Below the pieces are notes generated by a model, which was not told the DNA's origin, ran no database searches, and worked only from the letters and a program-made list of their open reading frames with translations. DNA of 64,000 bases from Corythucha ciliata. Lineage: Eukaryota; Arthropoda; Insecta; Hemiptera; Tingidae. Below, piece by piece: positions 1 through 12,292 of the stretch. A program made the translations under genes and the position numbers. The stretch spans positions 19,344,001 to 19,408,000 of the forward strand of contig CM075941.1 of the NCBI GenBank assembly GCA_038030265.1, written 5' to 3'. Positions within the stretch are counted from its first letter, which is position 1, and every line of letters begins with the position of its first letter.

Positions 1-1780
1 CATCAAAGTTTGTATAACTTTACGACTCCTGGTTCGTAACTTTTCAAAACTAAATAAAAAGTATTGAACGACGGAAGCTATATTACGATGTAAAAATAGC
101 CTTTTAAAAGGGGAGGAAAAAGTTTAAAAAAGGAAAAGGCGCGCTATGGAGCATCCAAACAACTGCACTTAGTATTTCAGAACGGAAACCTTGAGACAAA
201 AGTAGCTGTATATGCGCTAAGAATGTAATTTAAAAGCGCAAATTTTCTCTTGAGGGAAGACGTCGCTATGATCAATTGAAACAAATAATCGCAAACGGAC
301 AAAATAAAGTTGCTATTGTGGCTAAAATTGTCGAATGAGTTCGTCTTATCTTAAAGGGCATCGTACAAACTACGACGGCTTCTTTGGAGGGTGAGTCAGC
401 CTTGGTCGGCGTAAACAACAGAAGCCCACAAAGGCCGAAAATTTCGAAAACCAGGCGGAAAGATATTGAAGCGAGGGACTTATGTTTCTCGTCGCCCTCA
501 ATTGGATGTTTTTCACGGTTTGATTCGTCCACTTTACACAGCTATGTTATTCCGAGAAAAGTCAAACATCAAACGGCAACCCATTTAAATCGCGAATACG
601 CTTCGTTGGCACGCTCATCTTCCGTGCTAATGGCGCAAATAATGGGACTAAAATACTATCAGCCAGGTCAGTAAACAATTTTGAAGTGACCCAATGACTA
701 TGACTAGAGAAATCTGGCAGTGTGGCAATTAAATGAAAAAGAAAGGGCACCGTAGTTGATAAACAAAGAAACACTAGGAAATGATTCAACTTCGGGGTGA
801 TTAGCCCCTTTCTTTTCTTGTTTCTTTCTCTTAAGAGGGAGTGGGCTTTAAAAAAAACAATTTCAGAAAAAACAAGCGACACTAAGCAAACCGGGAAGTA
901 AATTATGTGTCTTTTGGACATCCTACGGCCACCTCCTCTCACACAGCTCTCCTTACGACCTCATTGTACAAAGCCCTTTTGATGATGGATAAAAGTGGCT
1001 CATTATTTTCACCGTAACTATTGAGAAAAAGGGACATTTCTCGCCTAAAGGAATACATAAAAAGGGGGCACAAACTTGGAAGAATTTAAGAGTATTACGG
1101 AGTGTGTTGGCCAAAGATGTGACGAGAACGGGATATTAAAATTTCGCTCAGATCCTATACCGACACGTCGCTTTTCCAAGAAATAGTGTATGAGAGAGAT
1201 AGAATGCGATAACGAGGAACAGTGAAAATAAAAAAAGAGGTAGATGACGCCGGTAGAATACAAATTAAAAGTTACTCGTTTTCAAGCCTTTCGACATACG
1301 GAACTTGTCCGTTATAAAGATTTCCTAAAGGAAAAAGTTGAAGAAGAATTGTGAAATTCGCTTCGCGAATGAGAATCTGCCTATTTTAAGTGGAGGGGGG
1401 GGGGGCTGACGCCTCCCTGTGTACAGATGACTTTTGTAGGACGGGCAAAACCCTATCGAAACACTCGGCGAAAATGGGGGCGTTTTGTCTGTGGCCATGC
1501 TACATTTGTCGACTGACCATGTTCCGAGGGTCTCATAAACTGTGTCTGACTTAAATGGAAGCACTTTGAAATAATTCACTTAGTTAAGGAAATCATTTAT
1601 GATAATGCGCCAAAATAATCTCACCTTAAAATGGCTGCCGTTCTGTTGAAAACAATGAAAGACACAGAAATGTGCTAACACCCCCATCATCAGTTGGCGT
1701 TGCACAGTTCTCCACGCATGTAACATAAGTTGGACAATGTCACTATTTGGACTGTTTAAAACCCCAGATTTCACGGTTTT
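1..1780. other. Unclassified AT-rich DNA
   Basis: I see no supported gene, RNA or mobile element here. Open frames on both strands are short, overlap one another and have no convincing splice or domain context. A run of nine to ten G residues lies near 1397. The stretch leads into the first degenerate tandem-repeat block. Confidence 0.4.
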
Positions 1781-1784
1781 AGAA

Positions 1785-2870
1785 CTCACTGAGTTCAATT
1801 TTGTGTATTTGAACTCACAAAAAGCCAATTTCACTGGGTTACAAGATTCAAAACAGCAATTTAACCGGTTTGGGGCCTTTAAATAAAACGGTTCCACGGG
1901 TTGAGATCTTTTTTAGCCCAAATTTCATTGATTTGGCATTTAAAGAACCCTATTCCGAGGTTTTGGATATTTCAAGATCTATAATTTCAACTTTGGCTCT
2001 TCTTTACAAGAAAACCAATTCCACCGGTTTGGTTGTTTCAAAACAGAATTTTCGAGGATCTAGCACGTCGGAATCCAGTTTCGCGGGGTTGGCTCATGGT
2101 AAAAACCAATTTTGAGGAATGGGTCACCCAAAAAAGCAATTTCGTGGATTTTACTGCATCAAAAACAAAATTTCGCGGTGTTGATTCAATTTATAAAGAA
2201 ATTTCGCCGAAATCGGCATCTTGATAATAACAAGCATTCAACCAAGTGAAATTGTCTTTTTGAGAGATCAAATACACTGGGCTTCCACGTCATACTTTAG
2301 ATCTTTTACAGGAAAAGCAATTCCGCCAGTTTCACTAATTCAAAAAACAAATCTCGTGAATTTGGCGTGTCAGAAATCAATGTCGCTCGGCTGTCTCCCT
2401 CAAAATTCCAACATTATGGATTTCATACTCGGAAAATAAAAACTTTCCTCGGTGCTGGTGTTGGCTCGGTCTAAAGGGCAATTTTTACGGTTCAGGGCCA
2501 TTTTTAAAACACGATTTTGAAGGGATTGTGGTCAATTTAAAATCAATTCCGCGGGACTCGCTCGCCCGCGTGGGTTTGGCCCACTAGAAAGGCCAATGTG
2601 GTCGGGTGCCCGGGTTATTAAAACCAAGTTTGCGGGGTTAGCCATTTGAAGAAAAAAAAATCTAGGGCCGGGTCACCCAAAAAAAGACGACACGCTGTTG
2701 ACTCAAATTGAAAGGTAATTTCGCGAGGGACCAATTTTTCCTTTTCAACCCCTAAATTTACGCGGATCTGGCACTTTCAGAAACCAATTTAGCGTGTTTG
2801 GCTCCTTCAGAAAACGACATTTCGTCGGGTCGGAGTTTCGTCAAAGTGAGCGCCAGTTCAATTGTGAGTG
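1785..2870 (+). repeat. Degenerate tandem repeat, family B
   Basis: Imperfect units of about 29-31 bp follow one another. A typical unit is AAAACCAATTTCGCGG, then GGTTTGGCTC, then a short A-rich joint. Units differ by many substitutions and small indels, so the array is old. The AATTTCGCGG core recurs with variants such as AATTTCACGG and AATTCCGCGG. The same family returns at many other places in both orientations. Confidence 0.8.
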
Positions 2871-3016
2871 TGGTGGTCCTCATTGCAAACCCCGCCCCCC
2901 TCACCAATCATGAAGATAGCTCTAGACAGAAACCCTTCGGGGCTCCATTTTTCATTCCCCTGAGCCCTCAATTGTGCTAGTCTCAACAATGAACGAGTGA
3001 GGTACTGACTGTATTA

Positions 3017-3316
3017 AGGCCGCTCCACACATGCGGTATTCACCGAGCACCGAGCAACTCAGCGAATGCTGAGCTACTCGTCTAGGTAATGGACGAGTGG
3101 CGAGCTCGTTGATCCACACATTCGGAGTTCGTTCCGCGCCTCGGGAGAGAGAATATTCGTCTCCTTTGAAGTGGGCAAAAAACCGACACTGGCCGGAACA
3201 TCCCCGAGCACGAGTATTCGGTATTCGCCGAGTACCCCGAGCACCCCACCACACCACTAGGAAATCGACGAGCATCTGCTCGGTGCTCGGCGAATACCGC
3301 ATGTGTGGAGCCGCCT
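3017..3316. mobile_element. 300-bp MITE, TTA target duplication
   Basis: The ends are inverted repeats: AGGCCGCTCCACACATGCGG at the left, and its near-perfect reverse complement ending CCGCATGTGTGGAGCCGCCT at the right. Similarity continues inward through the CGAGCACCGAGCA motif. Both ends are flanked by TTA (3014-3016 and 3317-3319). A 3-bp TWA duplication is typical of PIF/Harbinger elements (family knowledge), so a non-autonomous member is inferred. It has no coding capacity; short frames inside it are incidental. Confidence 0.8.
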
Positions 3317-3319
3317 TTA

Positions 3320-3630
3320 GAGGTAGTTGTGGCGGTGGAGTAACGGGTTTCATCACGCTTAGGGCCCTCGGACACTAGAAGAAGACCTCCAACCAAGACT
3401 TGCAATTTATTTGAAACTAGAACGAGAAAGGTGTTTTTAAGGTTTTATAAATAAACGAGTTCTGTTCAACAATATTTTTTTTTTTTTTTTCAGGAGACTA
3501 GTTTCGGGCACAAGCGTCCCATTATCAATCTCCGGCCTAGAGTCAACATAAACAAGAAACAACCCGAAATCAATTGTAATCTTACAGATCTTTTCCCATT
3601 AAATAAATAAACATAATTAATTCAACTAAC
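3320..3630. other. Unclassified DNA with a poly(T) run
   Basis: No gene is seen. A run of about 17 T residues lies at 3474-3490, between the MITE and the next repeat block. Confidence 0.4.
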
Positions 3631-3634
3631 TTCC

Positions 3635-4965
3635 TGTTTTGTTGAAATCAAGTCCCGAAACTCGCATTTTCATTGAAATTAAGACCGGAAACCTGCTTTT
3701 TCGCAAGAATTTAAGACCCGAAGCGCATTGCCCCGGATATTCGGCCATGGAACTCCCTATTTCCCAGGCCCAGGCAGTCAGGCTCTATTAGGGCCGGCTA
3801 GCCTGTTAGATCCTCCGCCACAAAAAAGGCCCCAAAACTTGCAATTTTGCTTCAAACTAAGGCCCTGAACTAGCAATTTTGTTTGAATTAACACCCAGCG
3901 ACGCGAAACTTCCAATTTCTCGGTTATTCAGCCAGGAAACTTGTAATCTTACTCAAATTAGCACCAGAATTGGCAAACTCGAATCAAATCATTTCGCGGG
4001 AACAGTCTGGAAACATCAAATTTTCCAAACTTTTGTTTGGGGTACAGCGTAAATATAATGGGCCTCGCCAGCCTAGGACACGGTCCTGCCGGCCACAGCC
4101 AGGGGCCCGAACCCACAAAAAATTAAAAACTGGCAATGTCACGGATATTTACCTCATAAACTTGTATTTTCTCCGAAATTGAGACCCGAATCTAGCAATA
4201 AACCTCCAGTGTCGTGGGCAATCGTCGGCCTGATTTGGGGCCGGCCAGCCCGGATTCGCAACAAAAAAGGGTCTCGATCGAAACTGCCATTGAGATCCTG
4301 AACTTGTAATTTCACCAAAACTGTCAATTTCGCGTATATTCAGCAAAGGAAAATTGTAATTTCGCTTAAATTAGAACTTTTAAACCCCATTATATTCAAA
4401 TTCAGATTAAAGTTGTGGCCCACTACACAAAATGCCACGACACTTGTAGGTAGTTTCGCTGAAATTAGGACGTGAAACTGGCAAATTCGCGAAAATTGTA
4501 CCTGGAAACATCCGATTTCGCAGATATTTGACTCCAAAATGTTGCAAATTCACGGAATTAAATACATCAAACTTGCAATTTCGCGATAATACAAATCGTA
4601 AACTAAGCAATTTCACGGATACCAGAACAAAACGCACTGAAACACGTATTTCGCTAGAATTAAGGCCTGGAACTTGCATTATCGCGAATATTGACAGGAA
4701 AATTCCAATTTTGCAGATACTCGCTTGCGACTAATCCTCAGAAGACTTTGGGCTCTGTCATGACCAGATAGCCTCCACGGGTTGCGTAATTAAGACCAGA
4801 AACTGTCAATTTCGCGAAAATAAATACCGGAAACGAATAATATCAGATAATTTAATCCGAAACTAGCAATTCCGAAAATTTTTAGCTCCAAGTGATGTAA
4901 TTTCACGGCTATATTAGCCAGGCTTGATTGAATTACAATTCACGAAACAAAAACAGTCGTTTGAC
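3635..4965 (+). repeat. Degenerate tandem repeat, family C
   Basis: Imperfect units of roughly 28-32 bp have the core GAAACTTGCAATTTCGCG followed by an A/T-rich segment such as GATATTCAGCC or AAATTAAGACC. Variants replace CGCG by CACG or CCGAA. The same family fills 7620-9410. A few sub-blocks at 3760-3790, 4060-4110 and 4220-4260 are richer in G+C (for example GGGCCGGCCAGCC) and recur between units. Confidence 0.75.
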
Positions 4966-5780
4966 GCTAATGTTGTCCGTTTTAACTTATTAGGCGTTTT
5001 TGCCTACCGGGCTCCCCGGACTTATTTATTTCTTCGAATTTTTGAACTCAGCCAATCTCAATGTGTTGTATAAAAATTAACGTCATGAATTGGGAAAGTT
5101 GAGCCTTTCATTATAAGGGGGTGGGGGGAAGTGTCACTCTTTTCTTATAATTTTAAAAAAGGTCGACGACCTTTTTTCAGAGCCTAACTTCAACTGTAAA
5201 ATTTGGAACATAAAAAGGAGAGCCCTCCGGGAACTTTGCCATATTGGCCATAGAAAAAAAATTGTTTTGCAAAACAAAAACAAAAAATAAAAAAATCAGG
5301 GCGATGCGAGGAGCCCCCCCCCCTCCTTTTTTTCTCAGGAGAATCTTTTTAAAGGGACCAACTGGATCCGTTGAAATATAAAAGGTGCCAACACTGAGGA
5401 AAGCGGAGGGCAGCTGCAAGGAAACGGGAAAAAAAGGAGAGAAGGTTGGCTTTTAAAGTTAAAGGTATGTACGAGCAAAGGTATAAATAAGGCTATTGTT
5501 GATAATGAATAAAGGTACCGGACTAGTTTTTCTCCCCTTCGTAACAGTGTCAACAAATCAACTCTACCACCCTCGTTTCTTACGATAGGGTCAAAATGAA
5601 ATTTTACGAGTGGGCCCTAATCGAAATTGGGAAGTACAGAGACTGATAAAGAGCACGATATAGTAAAATGCTATCGTATTTTAGAGCCACGGAGGATAAC
5701 TTGACAAGCTATTAAATGACTGACGAGGACAATGCCACTCTTTTTTTTTCTTTTTATCAGGGAGAAAGATTTCGCCTTAT
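4966..5780. other. Unclassified AT-rich DNA
   Basis: No gene or element boundary is supported. The minus-strand open frames here are low-complexity, rich in Phe, Lys and Leu from poly(A) and poly(T) tracts. Confidence 0.35.
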
Positions 5781-5792
5781 TCGTTCATTTAC

Positions 5793-5898
5793 CTTCATCT
5801 TCCGGATTGTTCTCTTCGCTACTCGGGACACCACGAAGGCACGAATGCAACCCGCGAGAAAATCTCCGGGTGCCGCACACTTCAGCAGATGAAGACAT
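5793..5898 (-). CDS. Possible first coding exon
   Basis: The minus strand reads from an ATG at 5898 through 35 codons to a GAAG|GTAAAT donor at 5793. The product starts with a Ser-rich N terminus, has two Cys residues and several Arg, and ends in an acidic Glu-Glu-Asn-Asn-Pro-Glu-Asp-Glu stretch. The base before the donor opens the next codon (phase 1). G stands at -3 of the ATG. It could be a genuine first exon of a gene running toward lower coordinates, but no matching second exon was found and no family is recognised. Confidence 0.22.
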
Positions 5899-5899
5899 G

Positions 5900-6960
5900 C
5901 CCGAAGTGTTGTGAACGATTTTAACCCCAAATTACAAGGTTAGCACTTTAATGACGAATAATGAAAAAAAATAAATAAACACCCGGCGTAAGAATCGGCA
6001 CGAGTCACAAGGCACGTCACACAAGTCGGCGTCCCACCATCAAAAGCTCCCTCATCAAGCCAAACTACGACTGAGACTGAATACTTCTAAAAACCGTCCC
6101 GAACGAAAATAAAAAAGGGGAGGGAGGGCGGAGAGAAAGAAACCACTTGTTGCTTTGCCATCCCCCCGGCGTATTCGACTTCTTGCAGTGCAGGAGGGAG
6201 CGGGCAGAAAAGCCCATGCTAAAGCATAAAAAAAGTCTCAAGCGTTACCCCTTCGTCTTCTACAATTATCAAGAGTCTTAATTAGTTAATTAGGATACAA
6301 ACATTAATGAAATGACTGAAAAAATGAAAAGAGATGGTTCTTAACGAGACAATAGCTCTCGACAATAACTAGGTCGACTTATTTAGGCCTGTGACGACAC
6401 TACTTGTCAATTCGAAAAAAAAATGATGAGCATCGCAGCTTCCACCATTCCACTACTCTAGAATTTCATTCGGGCGAAACCAATCACATCCCTATACGCT
6501 AATTTGCAGCCAATAATGCCGGTTTCAATCATGAATAATAACAGAGTGGTTTTGTATGTAAGGGCAAGATAAAACGGTACGAAGGTCCACGATGAAATTC
6601 GAACAAATCAATTTTTAATTACATAGAACCGAACGTGTCAGCCAAAAATACGACACTGAAATGGGCTATCAGCACAAAAAGGTCAAGAAGAAAAAAAAAA
6701 CCAAGCCTATACAAATAGCGGGGTACTCACTTTTCTCCATAAAAGAAAGAAAAAAAGAAAAAAATTGTAAACTCGTCTAACTAGACGGTGTAAATGACCT
6801 AGACACTTGAAACGCTACCACAGGTTACATTCTTCATCCCAGAATTACTTTTTATGGGTCCCACCCCTTTTGTCTAAATTGGAGCGTAGCGGCGTCACTT
6901 CATACTATGGAAGAGAATAGTTTGGTTAAAAGACACAGTAATTATTAGGCTGCAGAAGAA
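5900..6960. other. Unclassified DNA
   Basis: The first part (5990-6200) is somewhat richer in CpG; the rest is AT-rich with A tracts. I see no gene, repeat array or inverted-repeat element. Confidence 0.35.
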
Positions 6961-6967
6961 AACTGAC

Positions 6968-7080
6968 TCAAACTTCTCCCTCTTTTTCTTGGCCAAACAA
7001 TCTGGACATTCTTCTGCAACAATGTTCCCGGGCATTTTGATGCTCGGGGTGGTGACCTTGGCAGTGCCCCCACCCCTCAT
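6968..7080 (-). CDS. Possible coding exon with a Cys-x2-Cys motif
   Basis: On the minus strand, from an ATG at 7080 to a possible GA|GTCAGT donor at 6968, the frame reads a Gly-rich start, then KVTTPSIKMPGNIVAEECPD, then CLAKKKREKFE. Composition is balanced, G+C is higher than the flanks, and the segment ends in a lysine/arginine-rich helix-like stretch. It looks more protein-like than the AT-rich surroundings, but there is no recognised family and no confirmed partner exon. It may equally start at an acceptor (ATCCAG) just upstream of the ATG. Confidence 0.3.
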
Positions 7081-7089
7081 CACTGGATT

Positions 7090-7615
7090 ATTATTTTTTA
7101 ATAGACGACGAAAAGACCAGGAGAGGATTTGGGATGAGTCATCAACGGTTGAGATCGGTGGCGGAGTTGCAAGATTGGGCTATAAACCGCGTTTTTGGCT
7201 ATTTCCTGGAAGTGCTGGAGAGAAAATTATCGGCTAAGCCGATAGAAAGAACAGACGTTTCAGGATTTTCGTGAAGGGTCTGGGATCTAGCAGGGCAAGA
7301 GGCTCGGATCCAGAGGTTTGCTCAAGGGGGGAGGGGCACAAATATGTCTCCCTCACAAGTTTCTTCAGCCAGAAAACTATCGTTTCAGCTCGAAGAAACC
7401 GAATATTCAGCTGAATAAAATCGAACTTGACAGGCAATGCAGTTCAGCTACGAACGCAGTTAACACAACTTATAGCCACGATGTGTGAAAGCACATGGCA
7501 TGTAGGAGGATGTGGCGTATGAGACACCGTCCCGCCTCCGAAAAAAAAATTAGCGGTTTTTGGGTGCATTACGCTGCTTGAATTAAGAAAAAGATCCAAT
7601 ACGCGATCCTTCTAA
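7090..7615. other. Unclassified DNA
   Basis: No supported gene. A short motif, GATTGGGCTATAAACCG near 7174, is repeated near 9434, so part of this stretch may be a dispersed repeat remnant. Confidence 0.35.
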
Positions 7616-7619
7616 AATT

Positions 7620-9410
7620 CTACTACTAGTAGCTACTTCGCGGCTAAAATTGACTATACTAGGTTTTTGGACACAATTTCACGGCTACTTCCTGTTTCGC
7701 GAATATATTTATAGCTCCAAATGGTGAAATGTCGTCCGGCTTGGGGAACAGTCGGGACCGACTAGACCCGGGCGTTCCGAGCCCACAAAAATGTCGCAGT
7801 TTCACGGAAATCTACACCCGAAACTTGTAATAATTTTCGCGAATATTGAGCTAGGAAACTTCCATTTTCGCATAAAAAAAAGATTAAAAACTTTCAATTT
7901 CGTGGAAATAAAGACCCACCCAAAACTTTTAATTTCAAGATAAGCTAGGAAACCTCCAATTCCACGGAAATTCAGCATGGAAACTGTCTATCTTTTGGAC
8001 ATTTAGCTCCATTAGTAGCAAAGCCGTGGTTATATGCGTTAGGACAAGCAGTTTCACCCCAAATTTTTACTTATCATATATTTTCCAACGAAAAACACGA
8101 TGTCGGCTGATATTTAGAACTGAAATCGGCGATGTAACAAGAATTAAGACCCAAAACTTGAAATTTCACTGACGTTAAGCTTCGAATGAGGCCGCGAGGC
8201 AATTTTGCGGCTTTTTGGCCTAGACCTTTTTTTATTGACTGTCTACTCTGCTCAGTCATTTAATTGCTGGATATTTAATCACATTAAAAAATTAATAATT
8301 AATGTTTCACAATTTCACAGTTTTCTGTTTTCCCCTCCTGAAATAGCAATGTTGAGACGGTTTATTCCCATGGTTATGCTGATACGCGACTCTTCAGCCC
8401 GAAACTTGCATATCACTGATACATATTTAAAAACTTGCAATTTAGAGCCGAAATCCCTCGAATTTCGACTCTTTGACCACCACTTGCCCTGTATCTTTGC
8501 AATTTTGTGACTATTTTCCGCCCTGAAACTTCCAATTATTCGATATGCAACAAGTCAATTAGTGGTTATGGAGGGGGGGGGGGATTCAAGGAGGTCTTAA
8601 ATTAACGGTTTCTTCAAAAAGAGCCCCCCTCCCCATACACACCCACGACTCGCAACTTTGTGGCTAGTGATACCCGAACTCATAAGATTTCAAAAGCCCC
8701 CCCCCCCCCACAAGAACTCACGAAACTCGCAATTTAGCAGCAGATTATAATCCAAAACTTGCAATATGGAATCTAGTTAGCCCTAAACACTTCAACTTCG
8801 AGGTGATTTATCCTCTGAATCTTAAATTCGGTGGCCATTTATCCCCTACCCAGTTCAATTTCACGGCTACAGAATTCTCCAGGACTAACAATTTCGTGGC
8901 AACTTATTGTGCGAAATTTGCAATTTCACGAACTAGCGATTTCACTGCTGATAATTTTTCAAAAACGGAAATTTCACGGCTATTTCACTCACGGAACATC
9001 CTATTTCGCATCTCAAGATCCTCTAAAATACTAATTTTGTTGCTATTTATTGCTCAAAATTGGTGCATTTTCTACTGTTAATCCTCTGAAACTTACAACT
9101 TCATGGCTATTTAGCTCTAAAGCTTTACCCTTGAAACTCCTTCATGAATGATACCCACAATATCCGTGTGGATTATTTACAAAAACTTGCTATTTCGTGG
9201 CAATTTTTCTCTCGAAACTTGCAATCGAATTGCCCCCGGAATCGCCCCCCTCCAACATGCAATTTCGCGGTCATTCATCCCCTAAGCTTGCTATTTCGCG
9301 GCGTATTATTCTATGTATATGAATCTTTCAATTTCGTGGCTTTTTAGCTCTACAACTTGAATTTCGCGGCTATATTATCACTGGAATTCGCAAATTATGG
9401 TCTACAATTT
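7620..9410 (+). repeat. Degenerate tandem repeat, family C
   Basis: This is a second large block of the family seen at 3635-4965. Units are about 28-32 bp with CGAAACTTGCAATTTCGCGG and then a CTATTTAGCTC or CTATTTATCC segment. Conservation is loose. G11 (8573-8583) and C10 (near 8699) homopolymers interrupt it. Open frames inside, such as those near 8205-8510 and 8803-9081, come from the repeat and are not annotated as genes. Confidence 0.75.
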
Positions 9411-9414
9411 ATGT

Positions 9415-9765
9415 AGTCGCGCAAGAGTTGCCAGATTGGGCTATAAACCGAGGCGATTTGAGTCATTTCTGGGGTCTATTTCGCGGTTAAAATGCGACAT
9501 TATGCTATTTAAATAAATTAAATTAATACTGATGGAGTGAGAAAGAGACACTCGGCTTGGCATTCGGTTGAACGGTGAAATGGCTCCATCCGACCAGGCG
9601 AATACAACGCTGCTGGAAACTTTGAGTCTGCCTACCATTCCGATTCGATTTTGCGTATAATTTCAGGGATAATCCAGTCCGTGTGGATAGCCCGCACACG
9701 CATCCAAACCATATGACCTTGGCACGTACCGTGTGGGATCAATATGATGCCAAGTGCAACGTTTG
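9415..9765. other. Unclassified DNA
   Basis: Starts with the GATTGGGCTATAAACCG motif shared with 7174. No gene is supported. Confidence 0.35.
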
Positions 9766-9769
9766 AGTT

Positions 9770-10720
9770 GAGCTAAAATTGAGAAAAAAAGTCAATTCGC
9801 GGTTCCTGGAGGCAAGTTCGACGGTTACATTTAGAAAAAGCTCCAATTCATGACTAATGCCCGTATTTATGAACGTTCCTTGACATTAAGGAACCCTTGA
9901 AATTCATTAAAACAGATGTTTTTATTATGATCAAAACTGTTCTCAACGGTTCCTTGACTCAAGGAATTAGCTTCAAGGAACGTTCATAAATACAGCCCTA
10001 AAAGTGAAAAAAGGTCATTCATTATTTGCGCCCAAAATTTAGAAAAACGTTAATTTGCGGCTAAAATTGAGAAAAAATTATAATTTGAATCGTACTTTCT
10101 AGAGCGCACACTAGCTCCGAGTTTCTGCAGGTCCTTATTAGGCGGCTAAAATTGAGAAGGTGCACTAATATGTGGCCTTTAGGACAAATACGCTACAAAA
10201 ATCTCGAGAATAGAGGCTATAACTGCAAAAACGTCCTTTCGCGGTTCCTGGAGGTGTAACACCGAGGCTAAAATCTCAATGTCTTCGATGGGCCTGTCCC
10301 TATAGATCAGAGGCTGGCTACGCTCCTGGGGGAAATTTTCTTAAGTTTAACGTGAATACGTGCTTTTTCTCAGTTTTAGCTGGGAATCAGCGATGTTTCT
10401 TTATTTTAACCTCGAACTTGCAATTTGCCCTCACTGTCACGAATTAGCGTAGGTATTTTCTCAATTTTTTAGCCAGGAATGTGCGTTTTTAAAGACAAAC
10501 GCTAAAATTCGTAATTAAAATTGAGAACAGATCCTAAACCCAGGGCTAAAAGTGAAAAATGTCGTTATTTGTAGCACAAATTGAGATAAACGTTAATTCG
10601 TTGCTAAAATTGCGAAAAATCGCTGATTTGCGGCTAACAGTGGTGGAAATTGCTAGTTCGCGGTTAAAATAAAGAAAAATAGGTAATTCGCAGCTAAAAC
10701 TGAGGAGCCCTCTTGTACAG
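9770..10720 (+). repeat. Degenerate tandem repeat, family A
   Basis: Imperfect units of about 29-30 bp, GCTAAAATTGAGAAAAA followed by CGCTAATTCGCG. The block is interrupted by a hairpin element (9858-9998). It is the forward-orientation form of a family that reappears reversed at 24560-25530 and 42000-42990. Confidence 0.75.
9858..9998. mobile_element. 141-bp hairpin MITE inside family A repeat
   Basis: Inverted termini carry TATTTATGAACGTTCCTTGA at the left and its exact reverse complement at the right, with smaller internal inverted copies of TTCCTTGA. TAA precedes the left end (9855-9857) and follows the right end (9999-10001), a 3-bp TWA duplication as in PIF/Harbinger elements. No coding capacity. 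Confidence 0.7.
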
Positions 10721-10789
10721 GGCCATTAGGAGTGAGCAGCTTAACTGGAGCAGATGTCACCTATTGCAGGCAAATGGTGAAACAGGCTA

Positions 10790-11290
10790 CTTCAACGAGG
10801 CAACCCCGCAAAACTGGGCTTTCAGCAAGCCAAAACCGGAGAAATTTTAGTGAGCCTGACCCACGAAAATGACGTTCATTGGCGAGCAACCGTTATAGTG
10901 AGCCAGTCCTGCGTAAGTGGTTTTGTATAATGACGAAAATCCACGATGCTGGGGTTTTAGAGAATGAAATCTGAAAAAAAAATTGTTTTTATGTGAACCA
11001 GACCCGTGAAAACGGATTTTTTGAGTATAAAATCCGCCTAAGACCACTCCAAAAAATTGGTTTTTTAAAGAAACAAACATCCGTGAAATTGTTGTTTTAC
11101 CGAGTGAAATTTGAGAAATGACTTGTTTAAATCAGCCCCATCTACGAAAATGGTTTTTTGGTGAGCAAGATTTGACTTTTAGAGAGTAAAATCCGAGAAA
11201 CTGGGTTTTCAGCAACAAATATCTGTGAAATTGTTTTTTTTTTTTTTACTGAGAAATATATTTTTTTCTGAGCGTCGAATAAACAAAATG
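10790..11290 (-). repeat. Degenerate tandem repeat, family B reversed
   Basis: Units read GAGCCAAACCCGCGAAATTGG with TTTTTTAG joints, the reverse complement of family B. A poly(T) run lies near 11235. Confidence 0.7.
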
Positions 11291-11795
11291 TGGTGACGTA
11301 ATTTGTGACGAAAAATTTATACTTTTCGATGGTATCTAGGGTTGGGAAGCTACCCCACTACAGGCTGGCCTTTCGAATCAAGTGAGGGGTAACTGCACAC
11401 CTCTGCCCTTCTCTGGCTACGCCCATGATGGCGCTTAAATCAAAAGAATTACACATTTGGAGGTAACTTGGCTGCTATAATTTTGAAAAAGCCAGAGTTT
11501 GACGCAATACGTAAAAATCAATTTTTTTTTATTAATTAGATTTAATAAGTAATAGAGAAAACTAAGGCCCCGGCCTACGTCAGCGGGTATCGTGCGATTA
11601 CAGCATTTAGCGTTCTCGGCGGAAAACTGCCGTAGTGATCTATCTGAGCGTTTGCGATGAAAGTCGCGCGCCTGATACAAACGCTAAGCCCCCTCTTTAA
11701 ACGCTAAAATCGCGCGGGCGGCGCGTCCCGCCTCACGTATGGCCCGGGGTAAAGGGCCTCATGGAAATTTCCAACCCGGGCTCCTATGGATGCTA
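11291..11795. other. Unclassified DNA with a GGCTACGCCC motif
   Basis: Contains TGGCTACGCCCA near 11413-11424, part of a motif repeated around the window (see findings), and a GC-rich patch around 11700-11760. No gene is supported. Confidence 0.4.
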
Positions 11796-11799
11796 GGTC

Positions 11800-12235
11800 C
11801 GCAACTGCCGTGAAATTGCTCTTTGAATTGGCCAACAGGGTCATATTATATGTATTGTTGAAGCATTGACAGCTATACCTACGAAATTGCTATTTTGGGG
11901 GCGAACCTGCTCTGTGAAACTGGGTTTTAATGAGTCAATGCCACGAAATTCTGTTTCTCAGCCCCGCGAGATTTTGTTTTTTCAGGGAGCCAACCCCAAG
12001 AAATTTCTTTTTGAATGGGTAAAAGCGTGAAATTTGGTCTTTGAGGCAGCGAAACCCACTATATTGCTTTTTAGCGCGAGTCTTAGCCCGACGAAATCGG
12101 GTTTAAGCGAGCCAACGCGACGATTTTTTTTTTTTTTTTAATTTTATTTTTTCCAAGGAAAAACTGGCTTTTCGAATGAGCCAAACCCCCCAAAATGAGC
12201 TTTTGAACTATCAATTCCTGCAAGCCCAGTTTTTT
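11800..12235 (-). repeat. Degenerate tandem repeat, family B reversed
   Basis: A second reversed block with units such as GAGCCAACCCCAAGAAATT and CGAAATTGCTTTTTGGG of about 30 bp, strongly diverged. A poly(T) run lies at 12125-12139. Confidence 0.65.
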
Positions 12236-12292
12236 AGGAGCAAAATCAATCAAATGTGGATTTTGGAAGAACCGAAGAGTTTAAAGTCACTG

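Noticed and set aside
3097..3405. Arg-rich frames on both strands
   Set aside because: They lie almost wholly inside the 300-bp MITE at 3017-3316 and reflect its inverted CGAGCACCGAG repeats.
3635..4965. Regularly spaced AATTTCGCG cores resembling a CRISPR array
   Set aside because: Units are highly diverged, spacers are themselves repeated, and the context is eukaryotic; this is decayed satellite.
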